Assembly (NCBI RefSeq): GCF_030848805.1
Contig: NW_027269815.1
Span: 775,879-839,878, forward strand
Source: Temnothorax longispinosus
Lineage: Eukaryota; Arthropoda; Insecta; Hymenoptera; Formicidae
Direction: 5' to 3'
DNA length: 64,000 nt
Shown: piece by piece, positions 23,420 through 34,833 of the stretch
Position numbering within the stretch: the first letter of the stretch is position 1
Layout: every line of letters begins with the position of its first letter
Translations under genes and position numbers: made by a program
Notes under the pieces: generated by a model
Told to the model about the DNA's origin: nothing
What the model saw: the letters and a program-made list of their open reading frames with translations, nothing else
The model's database searches: none

Positions 23420-23505
23420 AGTAGTGGAGCAGTTGTGGGATAGCATCCTAAGTGCTAAGCGTGTGAACGAAAGGATCCCGAGTTCGAGTCCCGGTCGACT
23501 CCGTC
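23420..23505 (+). repeat. tRNA-derived, SINE-like segment
   Basis: The segment contains a good RNA polymerase III B box (GAGTTCGAGTCC at 23480-23491) and a weaker A-box-like stretch 40-50 bp upstream, but the ends do not fold into a full acceptor stem. A related segment at 32868-32960 shares CGAAAGG..CGAGTT..A.TCC.G.TCG.CTC.GTC. Two diverged copies of one tRNA-like unit point to a SINE or a tRNA-derived fragment rather than a working tRNA gene. Confidence 0.5.
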
Positions 23506-23559
23506 CAACATTATCCTTCCCCTTCCCGCCGTCTTTGTAAAGACGTATTTTATCTCTAA

Positions 23560-23792
23560 AAAATTGAATAATTCAACGCACTACACAGGATGGAATGAAT
23601 TTTTCTCGCAAATGTCATGATAAAATTCAGGTTTGTATGATTTTTTCCGCGGAGTTACGGTGTATAAGGTTACTTATGCATTTCTGTTTACAGTTACCAT
23701 CAGCATTAGTATTAGAACCACGGGGAAGTTGCTGGCTGGATTTTGAACATTAATCATGTGTATGGTGCATGTGTGTCAATGTCAAGTGTGTG

Positions 23793-23844
<52 letters not shown>

Positions 23845-24047
23845 TGTGCGTGCGCATATGTGTGTGGGAGGAGAGTGATATGTGAGTATGTTTGCACTAA
23901 AATGCGTATTCTTGCCTCATTTTCGGATAATTTTTTGCAGCAGTTACAACCTGCATCAATATGCGTGAGCTTCTGCAAGAAATCATCTACAGTCAAGAAT
24001 ACGCAGTTTTAGTGCGAACATAATCACATACCATCCTCCACACACAG

Positions 24048-24081
<34 letters not shown>

Positions 24082-24350
24082 GCGCGCGCGCGTGCTTCAC
24101 ATTTGACATTGATACACATACAACATACACGTGATGTGCAAAACCAATAATCTTCCTGTGGTACTAATGCTAATACTAGCGATAATTGAACAAAAATGCA
24201 TACGTAATTTGGCGTATCCTCGCGAAAAATAATCGTATAAATCTTTTGTAATTTGCAATAAAAAATACATATTTCACGATACTTATCATGACATTTGCAA
24301 AAAAATTTATTTCACCCCGTACAGCGTGTCAAATTATACAATTTTTTTGA
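23560..24350. repeat. About 790-bp palindromic foldback with microsatellite arms
   Basis: The outer arms pair: AAAAATTGAATAATTCAACG at the left with its diverged complement near 24330-24350, and TTTGCAAATGTCATGATAA-like sequence in both. Inner arms pair too: GTTTGCACTAAAATGCGTAT near 23890 with its complement near 24003, so the axis lies at about 23957. (TG)n/(CGTG)n at 23787-23860 faces (CA)n/(CG)n at 24048-24092. The open frames over the microsatellites are not genes. Confidence 0.8.
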
Positions 24351-24479
24351 AAACAAAATCCTTACTTAGCCGAAGGTGGGGAAAATAAATTCAATATAAT
24401 AAAAAATGTTCGTTATACAGACTGTACCCTCTAAAAAAATAGTCTACAATAAAAAAAATTTAAAAACGACAATTTTTTA

Positions 24480-24860
24480 CAGAGTTATGTTTAATGTTAT
24501 TAGAAATTTGGATATAAATCTAGTGTTGCAATAATTTTGTTAGCCAGTATATTTTGACGTTATGTAATATAAAATAATGACACTTATACAATTTTTGAAA
24601 AACATTGTTTTATTATAAAGTGACAATGAGCTTTTTTCTGCTACGCGATGTATGCTTGAAATTACATTATGTTGTAAAAGTAATAAGAAATTACATAAAT
24701 GTTGAATTTAATGAAATACATGAATTGTTTTGTCAAATGAGCCAATTTTTTACTTCGGGGTCTGAAATATTTTTTTGCCTATTGACAAATGACATGACTG
24801 TTTATAATTCATATTTTGGTTTTTCTGTACTACATTGTTTTGTGGAGAAAAAATAATTGA
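24480..24860 (+). pseudogene. Decayed membrane-protein-like fragment (possible chemoreceptor), copy 1
   Basis: Translation in the plus strand gives a hydrophobic, stop-interrupted stretch (LRDVCLKLHYVVKVIRNYIN..ELFCQMSQF). A diverged copy lies inverted at 26060-26550. The spacing of aromatic and Ile/Leu residues recalls the C-terminal half of insect gustatory receptors, which are often pseudogenised in insects, but I see no diagnostic TYhxxxxxQF motif. Identity is therefore tentative. Confidence 0.3.
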
Positions 24861-24954
24861 TAAAGTATAAATTGTTTTTCTTACTCTCCAAATACTTTAG
24901 TAACAAATATTTTAATTTATGTAGTTCTCTGTTATCGGCAAAATACGTAAAGGA

Positions 24955-25110
24955 CCCCGCTCTTTTTCTATATACTAGACATCACAGAAGCGCGCTATGC
25001 GCGCGCTATTTAGTATATTACTAGTATATTACACTGTTACTATTATGCTATACACAAAACTGTCAAAATATGTCATAGCAGCTAGTCAGGAAGTAAGCGC
25101 AACTAGAGAA
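24955..25110. repeat. Dispersed repeat with CGCGCTATGCGCGCGC core, copy 1
   Basis: This stretch (CATCACAGAAGCGCGCTATG.. then CTGTCAAAATATGTCATAGC) resembles 31440-31535, where the same pieces CAAAATAT.CGATGACAGC and GCGCGCGCTACGCGCGCGC recur in a different order. It is a non-coding dispersed repeat of unknown type. Confidence 0.45.
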
Positions 25111-25171
25111 CCGATTTTTTTTTTTTTTTTTTTTTTTATAGAGTATCGAAAAACCTTCCAAAATCGAGAAT

Positions 25172-25578
25172 ATACAGGTTGTAGAAAATAAAAATATGCA
25201 GCCGAAAGGATGGGGTAGATTGGATCAAACCGAAGAGAAAAGTCATGTACCATTTTACAAAATTCGCAATCTAAAACGTCTGAGCGAATCGCACGAGAAG
25301 CAATAGGCGGGCACGGTGCGCGGCGCGCGGTGAATAGTGAGGGGCGCGCGGCGTGCGGCGAGCAACAAAGGGTAGGCGGCGAGAGACGAAAGGCGCGCGA
25401 CAAGCACCGTGTCTGCCGAGTCCCGCCTATCGCTTCTTGTACGCTCATTCGCTCAGACGTTTCAATTAATAACTCGTCTATTGCGAATTTTGCAAAATGG
25501 TACATGACTTTTCTCTTCGGTTTGATCTAATCTACCCCATCCTTTCGGCAGCATACTTTTATTTTGTACACTGTATAT
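25172..25578. mobile_element. Tc1/mariner-type foldback MITE with GC-rich core
   Basis: The arms (TATACAGGTTGTAGAAAATA at the left; complement with TATACAGTGTACAAAATA at the right) run about 140 bp each and include GGATGGGGTAGATTGGATC and its near complement. Ends with TA-CAG are typical of mariner-derived MITEs. The core at 25300-25420 is strongly GC-rich (GCGCGCGGCG), unlike the arms. No transposase is encoded. Confidence 0.75.
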
Positions 25579-26059
25579 AATTATAGATATCGTTACATCT
25601 CTATCTTTTTTACAAGAATTATTTCCAATGCAAATCTAAACTATCGTATAATACGGACTCTCATCATTATTAGACATATCGCTTCAACAGTTCGAAAAAG
25701 TAATTTAAAAAAAATCTTTTTTGTGGTTCGTCTACCTAATGATACGTCTAATTGTATACGGAATTTGAAGAAAATCGGGACCTATTTTATATAGAAAAAG
25801 TGCGAGGTCTTTTTATTTTTTCTGTTTCAGTCGAACCCAATTGACAACAATTGTTTAAATTATTCGTTGGTTCAATGTATATTTAGACAAAGAAATTATT
25901 TACAAACGGTTCACAGCCAAGATATCTTTCAATTGTGTAATATATTAATTTTTTGCCTGTAAAAGCAAGAAAAATGTATTATCAATACAAATGTTATTTT
26001 AAAAAATCTGATATATTATAAAAATTGCAATTTACATAAAAAAGTTTTATAATCAGAAA
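25579..26059. other. Non-coding AT-rich, nothing recognised
   Basis: No family signature, no long clean frame and no obvious repeat in this stretch. Confidence 0.45.
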
Positions 26060-26550
26060 ATTTTATATCTTAGTTGCTAATAGCTGCTTCAACAATTTCT
26101 GTCTCTAGACATAGATATTGAGCTGACGAATATTATAAAAAATTTATTTGGTTCAACTGACAGAGAAAAAATTAAAAGGAACAAGTTCTAGTAATTTTTT
26201 ACCGATAATAGAGAAATAAACAAATAAAAATTTTTTAACAATATTTGGAGAGTGTATAAAAAAGATAATTTTATTTACGTTACAATAACATTTTAGACAG
26301 AAACGAATGTAGTAAAGAAAAAATACAATATTATTTCTTATAATACCATGAATTACTGAAATCAGACATTTGATTGTGATTTTTGCATTAACAAATAAAT
26401 TATAAAAAATGTGAAAAATATTTGAAACCATAAGGTAAAAAAGGCTTATTTGACAAAATGACTCATATATTTTTACATTCAAAATTATGTAATTTCTTAC
26501 ACTTTTTATTGTACCATGTAATTTCATATTACATCTCGTGGCAGACAAAT
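26060..26550 (-). pseudogene. Decayed membrane-protein-like fragment (possible chemoreceptor), copy 2
   Basis: Minus-strand translation gives LHGTIKSVRNYIILNVKIYESFCQISLF.. followed after a gap by SPNIVKKFLFVYFSIIGKKLLELVPFNFFSVS and a stop. The second part resembles the region before the last helix of insect gustatory receptors, where a helix ending KL.F...FF.L is common. The homologous copy at 24480-24860 lies in opposite orientation about 1.5 kb away. No start and no full domain are present. Confidence 0.35.
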
Positions 26551-26578
26551 GCTTATCATTCTCGCTTATAATATTTTT

Positions 26579-27004
26579 ATTTTACACTTTGTTGTATTTA
26601 ATTGTAAATAGAAGCTTTGTTAAAATATCTGTTGTAAGATACATGAAATGGAAAGTTGTAAAATACGTACATCAAAGAACTTTATTCACGAATGTAAATG
26701 CACCTGTGTAGAAGAAATATAAATACAAGAATTTTTTAATCAGCAGTAAACAAAAACTTCTATTTATGAAAGGATGACAGCTTGTGATAAAGACTATGAC
26801 AAACTGACATCCTTTCATAAATAGAAGTTTTTGTTTACTGCTGATTAAAAAATTCTTGTATTTATATTTCTTCTACACAGGTGCATTTACATTCGTGAAT
26901 AAAGTCCTTTGATGTACGTATTTTGAAACTTTCTATTTCATGTATCTTACAACAGACATTTTAACAAAGCTTCTATTTACAATTGAATACAAGTAAGTGT
27001 AAAG
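26579..27004. mobile_element. Near-perfect foldback element, about 425 bp
   Basis: Arms of roughly 195 bp (TTTACACTTTGTTGTATTTA... and its complement) pair almost without mismatch in the inner 130 bp, around a loop at 26779-26808. The sequence AAATAGAAGTTTTTGTTTAC and its complement border the loop. Low arm divergence suggests recent activity. It encodes no protein. Confidence 0.85.
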
Positions 27005-27038
27005 TCTGTCTATCTGTTTGTCTGTTACTATGTTTATG

Positions 27039-27155
27039 CGAGCGTTACTTCTGTAGTAACCTAGAATAATTCTGTTAGAGACCCCTGTTTACGCGAAGTA
27101 AATAATTATTTAGTTACGATAATTTTAGTCAGTTACTATAGAAGTAACGCTCGAA
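27039..27155. mobile_element. Small foldback MITE, GCGAGCGTTACTTC ends
   Basis: GCGAGCGTTACTTCTGTAGT at the left pairs with ACTATAGAAGTAACGCTCG at the right, giving an element of about 115 bp. Related end sequence (ACTACGTTTACGCGAGCGT or similar) recurs near 51620 and 57222, so this is a small dispersed family. Confidence 0.65.
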
Positions 27156-27399
27156 AAAACTAAATGTCTCATATGAAATGTCACATGCTTACCTTCGTAA
27201 CCTAAATCCTTTCTTCAGAGAGAGCCTGGCGACAGACAGAGGCTTCACCTTTACTCCATGTAAACCCATTGTACGGTTTACACACAATATCGAAAACACA
27301 AATATTTCACAAGCACAAAGCACCGAAAATGTATTCGGCACCGAACTCAGTGGAGCGCGTTATTTCACGTTTATCGTAACGGAATCCTTCCGTCCGCTG

Positions 27400-29240
27400 C
27401 GATTGTTTACGCGCTCGATTTCGTTATCCGACAACACCCCGCGGCCAAGTCCGCGCGTCGAGCGAGCGCGAGCGAGAGAGAGAGAATATCATTCCCTCTT
27501 TCTCGCTCTGACTCAAGTGATCGTGACTGCTAATCCAGGTAGCTCTATATTTACGATTATTTATTACAGAAATATTACTGTATATGTATAGGCATTCTCA
27601 TTTAAATTTTCATGTTTTGACCCTGACCTACTCCAATAATTTTAGCAATTTTTTCCAAGAAATGTTCTGAAAAAGAGAAGACACTTTTATTTGTTTGAGT
27701 CTACGCGCGCGCGCGCGCGAGCAAAGTATCCGACATTGTAATTTGTGTAAAAATTGCATTTTTTGATAACTACTTTTTAAAACGATGTTGAAAATATTCA
27801 ATCTTATCGAAAAATAACTGAGATGAAGTATGTTTACTTTAATATGAATCACATGATGTGTATATATATATATATATATACGCGTAGCGTAAAAGAGTTC
27901 ACGGTGCGGTCTCGCTTCGCGTGTACGTGGCACGAGACACTCTACCGTGTCTCTTGATATATATTTCGTAATATTTATGGACAGTCTAAAGTTGTTATAA
28001 AGAAAAATGTTAAAGAAAATACAATGGTAAAGAAATTTTTGTAATAATCTGAATTCGGGGCATTACTCGGATTAAAATAGTCAAAATGTATCTATCAGTA
28101 GCAGATTAATATTATATATCTTGATACTGTATTGTTACGCATTAGAGAAACACATTTTTCTGTATAATATATTATTGTTTATTACGATTTTTCTATACAA
28201 AGCCTGTACTACGTTTTATAATTAATTTTATTTAATAAAGGTATATTTTCCGAAAAAGAATATCTTTTTCTCTATCTTACAGCGTGCACATGAGTTGCAG
28301 ATATAACCGCTAATTGAAATTTTTGTGATTCGCATTGTAAAACTAAATTATTCAGCACTATGTTTCTTGGCGAGATATATATATATTTCTTGTTACTCTA
28401 CTTGTTTTCTACATCTGCAACTAATATGTACATTGTGCGACAGACAAAAAGATATTATTTTTCGGAATTACCTCCAATAGAATTAGTTATAAAACGTAGT
28501 ACAGGCTTTGTACTTTGTATAGAAAAATCGTAATGGACAATGAAATATAATACCGAAAAATATGTTTTTTTAATGCGTAACAATATAATATCAAGATATA
28601 TAAATCTGCTACTAATAGATACATTTTGACTCTTTTAGTCCGAGTAGAGCCCCGAAATCAGGTTATTATGAAAACTTCAATTAGGTAGAACTTCTCGGAA
28701 AAAAATCTTGCCATGCTCCAACCAACAGCTTGAAAAAAATTTCGTTATTTCCAATTTAATTTTTTAAAAGTTTGTTTTTTATTTTAAATGAGGAACTGTA
28801 TGGAAAACGATTATTTCCTCTTCGTATAACACAACTTTAGAAATTAAAAAGAATATATACATTATACTAAATATGACAAATTTTATCTCAGTCATTTCAA
28901 CATCGTTTTAAAAAAAACAGTTACCGAAAAATACTGTTTTCACAATAATTACACGGCCGGATATATTGATCGTAGGCCAAAACAAAGAAATACGTGTCTT
29001 CTCCTTTTCAGAACATTTCTCTGAAAAAATTATCAAACTCATTGAAGTAGGTCAGAGTCCAAACATGAAAATTTAAGCGAGAATGCCTATATATGTACAC
29101 AAATATTCCTGTAATTTAATATTAGGATACGCGTAGGACTAGATGGAGAGTATATACGACGTCGATCGCATCAGCTGACAATGAGTTAGAGCGAGAAGGA
29201 AAGAATGATATTCTCTCGCTCGCTCGTTCGGCGCGCCGAA
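27400..29240. repeat. About 1.85-kb inverted-repeat structure, diverged
   Basis: The left arm (27400-27700: CGAGCGAGCGCGAGCGAG, then TTTTCATGTTTTGACCCTGACCTAC) is mirrored at 28990-29240. A second set of paired segments (TAGTACAGGCTTTG and its complement, TTGTTACGCATTA and its complement) places the axis near 28345. Arm identity is clearly below 100 percent, so it is old. A third copy of the GAGCGAGCGA..CTCGCTCTGACTCA end lies at 29605-29660. No protein is encoded; the frame at 27178-27591 is not supported. Confidence 0.7.
27885..27958. repeat. Dispersed repeat with ATCAAGAGACACGGTAG end, copy 1 (minus)
   Basis: Reverse complement reads ATCAAGAGACACGGTAGAGT, then GAGCGAGACCG.. and GTAAACTCTTTTACGC-like sequence. 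Similar copies occur at 50973-51130, 51455-51512 and, for the internal CGCGACGCGACGAGTTGCG part, 56025-56103. It is short, GC-rich and partly self-complementary (GAGACAC..GTGTCTC). Confidence 0.65.
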
Positions 29241-29269
29241 CTTAGCCGCGGCCGCACTTGTTGTCAGAC

Positions 29270-29558
29270 TCGATAGTATATATAGTATACGGTAGCGTGT
29301 GGAAGTAATATTTTTATATAAATATTACTTTTATTTCACAATTGTTGCAAATACATAGAAATATACGCGTGTCTAAATACGTGCAAATATTTATTTCACG
29401 TAGAAAACAATACATTATCTATGTATTTATTTTCTACGTGAAATAAATCTTTAGCACATATTTAGACACGCGTATACAACAATTATGAAATAAAAGTAAA
29501 ATTTATACAAAAAGATATTACTTTTATTCTTCTACGCTACCGCACGCCACCGATCCTG
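29270..29558. repeat. Foldback of about 290 bp around 29415
   Basis: GTAGCGTGTGGAAGTAATAT at the left pairs with complement near 29520-29555, and ATATACGCGTGTCTAAATAC and ATTTCACGTAGAAAA inside pair with their complements at 29420-29475. It sits within the larger repeat cluster. Confidence 0.75.
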
Positions 29559-29799
29559 TGTATTTACAAACACTGCGACTGCGTTCAAGTTCAACGTGCC
29601 GAGTGAGCGAGCGAATGAGAGAATATTATTCCCTCCTTCTCGCTCTGACTCAGCTGATCGACACGGATAGATTTATTTTCGATGTAGATTCATGCAAATG
29701 CGAAAGAATAAAAATCGGTGATTAGTCCATTACACATCCCCTCCTTGTAATTAACTTTAATCATAAAGAACTATATAATTTTTTTTAATGCAAAAATTT

Positions 29800-30055
29800 G
29801 TATTTTTTATTCTCTTACAATGAAACGAGATAGTATTTATCACTGTCTGATTTTATTTTGTAATATGTTGTTAGGAATATAATCGCTTTGCATTATTTTT
29901 AATCAAATTATATATACTCTTTCGATCTTTTATTATTAGTGAAAAGCATTATTTAAAATAATAGAATATTCTTTTTTTTACTTCTTATTCTTTATTATTT
30001 ATATCATTTCTTATAAATACTATCTCGTTTCATTATAAGAGAATAAAGAATACGT
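29800..30055. repeat. Foldback of about 250 bp
   Basis: Arms containing ATGAAACGAGATAGTATTTA (about 29820) and its complement (about 30018) flank an AT-rich loop; outer parts (TATTCTCTTA / TAAGAGAATA) pair too. No coding content. Confidence 0.7.
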
Positions 30056-30159
30056 TTTAAAAAAAATTTCGAGATATTTATTTGTTTTCAACCGACATGT
30101 GGGTAGGACGGTAGATTTTGCTTTTTGTTTCGAGTATCGAGACGCTGCCTGTTTCCAAG

Positions 30160-30361
30160 CGGCCAAGCACGTGGAGAAGGCAGCGCACACATGGAAGAAG
30201 CCGTGTACGTGAGCGCTTCGCGTGCACACGTACACGACTCCTTCCATGTGTTCACTAGTCGAGAGTGATATGTTCGTAGTTCGTAGTTGTGCAGTGATCG
30301 CCAGCACGGATGGACGGACGGACGGACGGACGCAATGTCGAGCCGATATACACGTAAGAAA
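30160..30361 (+). other. Candidate first exon of an unknown host gene
   Basis: This locally GC-rich island contains a (GGAC)4-5 run, then an ATG at about 30335 with MSSRYTRKK and a consensus-like donor AAAG/GTAAGAAAAT at 30362. The arrangement (GC-rich leader, short basic N-terminus, donor) looks like a promoter-proximal first exon. No downstream exon can be tied to it: a possible acceptor at about 31376 leads into a short frame without known features. The minus-strand frame here is not supported. Confidence 0.3.
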
Positions 30362-30389
30362 GGTAAGAAAATTATAATTCACATATAAA

Positions 30390-30476
<87 letters not shown>

Positions 30477-30560
30477 TATTAGCATATTAGTTATATATAT
30501 ATATTAGTTATATATATTAGTTATATATATATTAGCATATCAATATATATTTTAACATAT
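30390..30560. repeat. (TA)n and ATATTAG microsatellite
   Basis: Long (AT)n runs broken by GG, then several TATATATTAGT units. This stretch may be hard to assemble. Confidence 0.9.
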
Positions 30561-31425
30561 ATAACAGTATGCTTTCTTTAACTCACATTTTCACAATATC
30601 TCGTATATGTTATAACATAAAGCATAATAATAAATAAGTAACGATATACAGGTGCCATTACAGAAATTAATTGCCATTGCAGTGCTAATACGCAATATTA
30701 TGACTTATCAGATCTTCAGTAACATCTAATAGTCATTGCATAATTATATATCAAGTAAATTATAGATTCGCACAATCGTAATTAAACCTTTATTAATATT
30801 ATTCTTAGAAGAACTATCAGCTTGATTCTTTCTACCGCTAAAGGAACATTTGTCAAAGCACGCCTCAGTTCTCACAATTGCTGATATCCTCATTATTAAG
30901 TAGCTCATGTAAGATTTTGCCATCGTGCTTGTACATCCATTGGCTAGCTACAAAATCGTAACGTTTTGGTCCAGATTTCGGAGAAAAGAACTAAATTTGC
31001 TTGTTCGGTGTTTGACGGTTTATAACGTAAGTACCATGCGACTCGTCAAATTTCATGGTCAATACACCATCCTGCAGCAAAAAAGTATACTTTCACACTT
31101 GAAATGAAATAGATATATAATTGGATGTTAAAGAGAGAGAAAAGATGAAAAGTACAAAAGATTCAGTTGCAAAGATAAAACCGTTATCAATTGTGGCAAA
31201 TTGGAATAAAAATGACGACAACAAAGATTTATTCTTTATATATAAGCTGAACTTTTTGTACTCAATTCAGCTTCTCTCCTTTTTTTAAATTATATACTTA
31301 TCATATGTTTAATAATATACTATAATTATATACCTTATTATATCTTTTGTCTATCTTTCTAGAAAGTATTGAAGACGTTCTTAAAATGTATTTTAGTAGT
31401 TTTAAAACCTTTGAAATTATTAACT
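30561..31425. other. Non-coding, nothing recognised
   Basis: AT-rich sequence with short frames only (for example 30925-31107), none with a family signature. Confidence 0.45.
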
Positions 31426-31940
31426 CCTTGACACACATAACTGTCAAACACAACTGTCAAAATATACGATGACAGCTGCAAATGAAGTATTAGAAAGGAC
31501 TAGAACAACACAGGCGCGCGCTACGCGCGCGCATTTATTTTATTTCACGAATATACAACTATACATTTTTTATATTTTTATTAGAAGTGAAGAGGTAAGT
31601 CGCTAATATCGACATAGGTCCTCTAAAGCGACACCTCCTTATTTCTCGAAAACTAAACACCGCACTTTATTAATGCTGATGAGGACATAATTTACTTATA
31701 TAATTAAAGACGTAAAAACCCTTACTTTACACATTTATTGATTTTTATATATAAAATATGCTAAAAACGAATCATTCAAAAGCAATTATTAAAAATAAAA
31801 TTTACCCAAATCTCTTTTACTAATTGTACAGTTTAAATAATAATGAACATATTATTGATAATATTAGATTATTTTACATGTTTGTGTAACGTCTTAAAAC
31901 TATTTAAATTTTTCTTTTTTTTTTTTTTTTTTCTCATATA

Positions 31941-32681
31941 CAGGGTGTATAATTTTAAGTGATTTAGCTGAATATCTCTTAAAGTAAAAGAGATTGGAAA
32001 AATTGTTTCAGACAAAAGTTGTTTGGTTCGAAGGGGGACATAAGATGGTGTCATTGGTTTGACCATGGATGGTCGTTTGAAGCTCACGTGAATGACACCT
32101 TTAATTTCTTAAATGGAAACCTCTATTTTTCAATGCATATTCTTGTAGCTAATCTCGAGAGCTTTTCAAAACATTATAATAAAGTATTTTTTCGTTAAAA
32201 CTTTTGGAATTATAAGACTTGAAAAATATGTAATTTGCAACACGCATCTGCATACTTTTTCTTAAAAGCAACCATGTTTTATTTTCATACCAATTGATTC
32301 GTCTCATTATTCTGTGCATAAAAGTATTAAGGTAACATTACCAAAAAATTAATGTTTTACAAGATATTTTGTATTTTATGTCAAAATACTAGAACTTTCA
32401 AGCCTCATAATTCCAAAAGTTTTTAACGAAAAAATACTTTATTATAATGTTTTGAAAACCTCTCGAGATTAGCTACAAGAATATGCATTGAAAAATAGGG
32501 GTTTCCATTTAAGAAATTAAAAGTGTCGTTCACGTGAGCTTTAAACGACCATCCATGGTCAAACCAATGACACCATCTTATGTCCCCCTTCGAACCAAAC
32601 AACTTTTGTCTGAAACAATTTTTTCCAATTTCTTTTACTTTAAGAGATATTCAGCTGAATCACTTAAAATGATACACCCTG
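31941..32681. mobile_element. Mariner-type foldback MITE, long arms, TA target
   Basis: The ends are CAGGGTGTAT and ATACACCCTG, flanked by TA (31939-31940 and 32682-32683). The arms are at least 300 bp and highly similar, so the same short peptide frame occurs on both strands (31869-32087 minus, 32534-32746 plus); it is a by-product of the palindrome. Internal landmarks are CCATGGATGGTCGTTT and CTCGAGA near both arms and a loop around 32310. It is non-autonomous. Confidence 0.9.
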
Positions 32682-32867
32682 TATATAATGCAGTTTTATA
32701 TTTAAATGTAAAATTAAGATGCAACGTAAACTGGCATACTTATTGATAAAACAGATTATAAGGTAGTAAAAATCAAATAGGATAGAATAAAAAACAGCAC
32801 AAGAAAATCTTGCTGCGAAATTATGAGATAAATTTACTGGCATGCTGTCGGCATACTGCCAACATTT

Positions 32868-32960
32868 TGCTATGTGGGGTAAAGCAATTGTGAAGCAACA
32901 CACAGTAACAGACTACGAAGGTAGAAAACGAAAGGTTTCGAGTTTAAATCCTGATCGGCT
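32868..32960 (+). repeat. tRNA-like, SINE-like segment, diverged copy
   Basis: Homologous to 23420-23505 over the 3' half (CGAAAGG, CGAGTT, AATCC, TCGGCTC.GTC) but with a decayed B box (GAGTTTAAATCC). It abuts the truncated reverse-transcriptase end of the LINE. Confidence 0.4.
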
Positions 32961-32964
32961 CTGT

Positions 32965-34829
32965 CAATTTTTCCGTTTACCCCTCTCGCTGTCCAAAATT
33001 TCCTTCCGTATCTTTCCTCCACCCTCACTACACTCCTTGTTTTCTCGTATATTTCCATGATCCTCTTTCCCAACTTCTCACTCACCCCTGGTTTTTTCAG
33101 ACATCTTCCCAAAACCCTCCTGTCCACTGAATCAAATGCCGCCCTTGGATCTACAAAAGCAGCCACTACCTTCTTTTTCCTCTTTAATCGCTTCCCTATC
33201 GCATAATTCAGTGTGTAAATGTTGTCCACCACTCCTCTCCTCTTCCTAAACCCTGCTTGGCTTTCTGGGATCATCCCCTTCTCCACCATCTCTTCCCTCA
33301 ACCTATTTGCTAATATCGACGCGTCCCTCTATGCTCTACTCACACCTCTTTTGCCCCTCTTTTTCGCTATCGGAACGACTACTCCGTCCTTCCACGCCTC
33401 TGGAAAACCCTCTCCTTTCCATACTCTCCCATAACGCCTTTCTTAAACCACTTCCCCCATAACTCCACACTTTATTTCCTATCTCGTCCTCTTCCGCCGC
33501 TTTACCTTTTTTCAGCCCTTTCAGCACTCTCTCTACTTCCTCCCATCCTATCTCCTTCTCTTTCTCCACTTCCCCCTCCGACCCCTGCTCTCCCTCCTCT
33601 CCTAGAAGAAGCCTTCGCTTGTATTCCGTTCCTTCTAACATCTCCCTAAAGTATTTATCCCACTCCTCTAATGTTATCTCCTTATTAATTTCTACCCTTC
33701 TTCTCCTTTCCTTGTTTATTACTTCCCACACCTGCTTCTCTGTTCTCGCCTCTCTTGCCTCTTTCAGCAGATTTCTCTTTTTTCTTCCTTTTTCCTCACA
33801 CTTTTCCTTATACTCCTTTCTTCTCTTATGATCTTCTTTGTGTTTTCTTCCTCTTTTCCAGTCTCTTAATAATTTTTCTATCTCCTCCTTCTTCTTCCTA
33901 CAGTCCGCATCCCACTCCTCCCTTTTCTTCTGCCCCTCTTTTTACTCTTCTCACCCTTACTTCCATCTTAATTCTTTTTGTCAACTTTTCGACCTCTTTA
34001 TCTATTGCCCCCCTACCTATTTCTACCTCCTCCGTCCTTCGTCAAAACTCCTCTCTTGCCTCTTCCGACCAATCCGTCTTTTCCACCCACCTCTTTTCCT
34101 CCGCTATTGTCCCTCTCCTCTCACCACCACCCCCTTTGTTCAACCGTACTGCTACTGATTAGTGATTCGAATCTACCTCACATAATCTACCTTTAATCTT
34201 GTCACTATTTTCCAAGTTTTTCTATCTCCTATTGCGTAATTGATCACTGTTTCCCCCCTTTCTCCTGTAAAAGTCGCCTCCTTTGCTCCGTTCATAATTT
34301 CCCACCCTTCCTCTTCCACCCATCTAATCAGCCCTTTTTCCTACCTATTTATCATTTTATCTTTCGATTTTCTTTCAGCTCCCTCTTCTCCATCCTCCAG
34401 CGCTCCTTTCTCCCCTGTTCTCGCATTGAAATCGCCCCCACTATCCATCTCTTCTCTCTCCCTTTCTCCTCTTTTACCATCATCTTGTCCAAGTTGCGCT
34501 TACGTAAACTGTTGCCAATCTCCATTTCTCCTTCTTCCATCTTACTTATCTAATCATTAAACCCTCCTCCTCCACCCATTCTTCTTCCTTTTCTAACCCT
34601 TCTCTGACTTCCATCATTATTCCACCTATTGCTTTTCCTTTTCTTCCAACTCTTTCTTTCTTTGCACCCTGTATACTCCAGAACTTTTTTGGCACCCTAT
34701 TCTTCATCTTCTCCCATTCCTCCCGTTCCAGCCACGTCTCCACCAACCCCGACATTCCACTCTTTTATCCTTTCCCAAAACTCTTCCTGTTTTTCCTTCA
34801 CTCCCGCTACATTCCAAAAGTTTATCTTT
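32965..34829 (-). pseudogene. Non-LTR retrotransposon ORF2 fragment (endonuclease + partial RT)
   Basis: Minus-strand reading starts NLKINFWNVAGVKEKQEEFW with an apurinic-type endonuclease N-terminus, continues VGVLVETWLEREEWEKM, and after several frameshifts reaches reverse-transcriptase blocks: IPESQAGFRKRRGVVDNIYT, VVAAFVDPRAAFDSVDR and so on. The RT breaks off before the YADD block, so the 3' half is missing. Many stops and frameshifts make it a pseudogene. It belongs to a non-LTR retrotransposon with an APE-type endonuclease (I/Jockey/R1-like group; the clade is inference). Its ORF1 and 5' region continue at 37153-37782 and 45577 onward, beyond two later insertions. Confidence 0.8.
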
Positions 34830-34833
34830 AGGT

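Noticed and set aside
31869..32746. The same about 70-residue protein on both strands (MSFKRPSMVKPMTPSYVP...)
   Set aside because: It is a consequence of the mariner MITE palindrome; no start context and no family.
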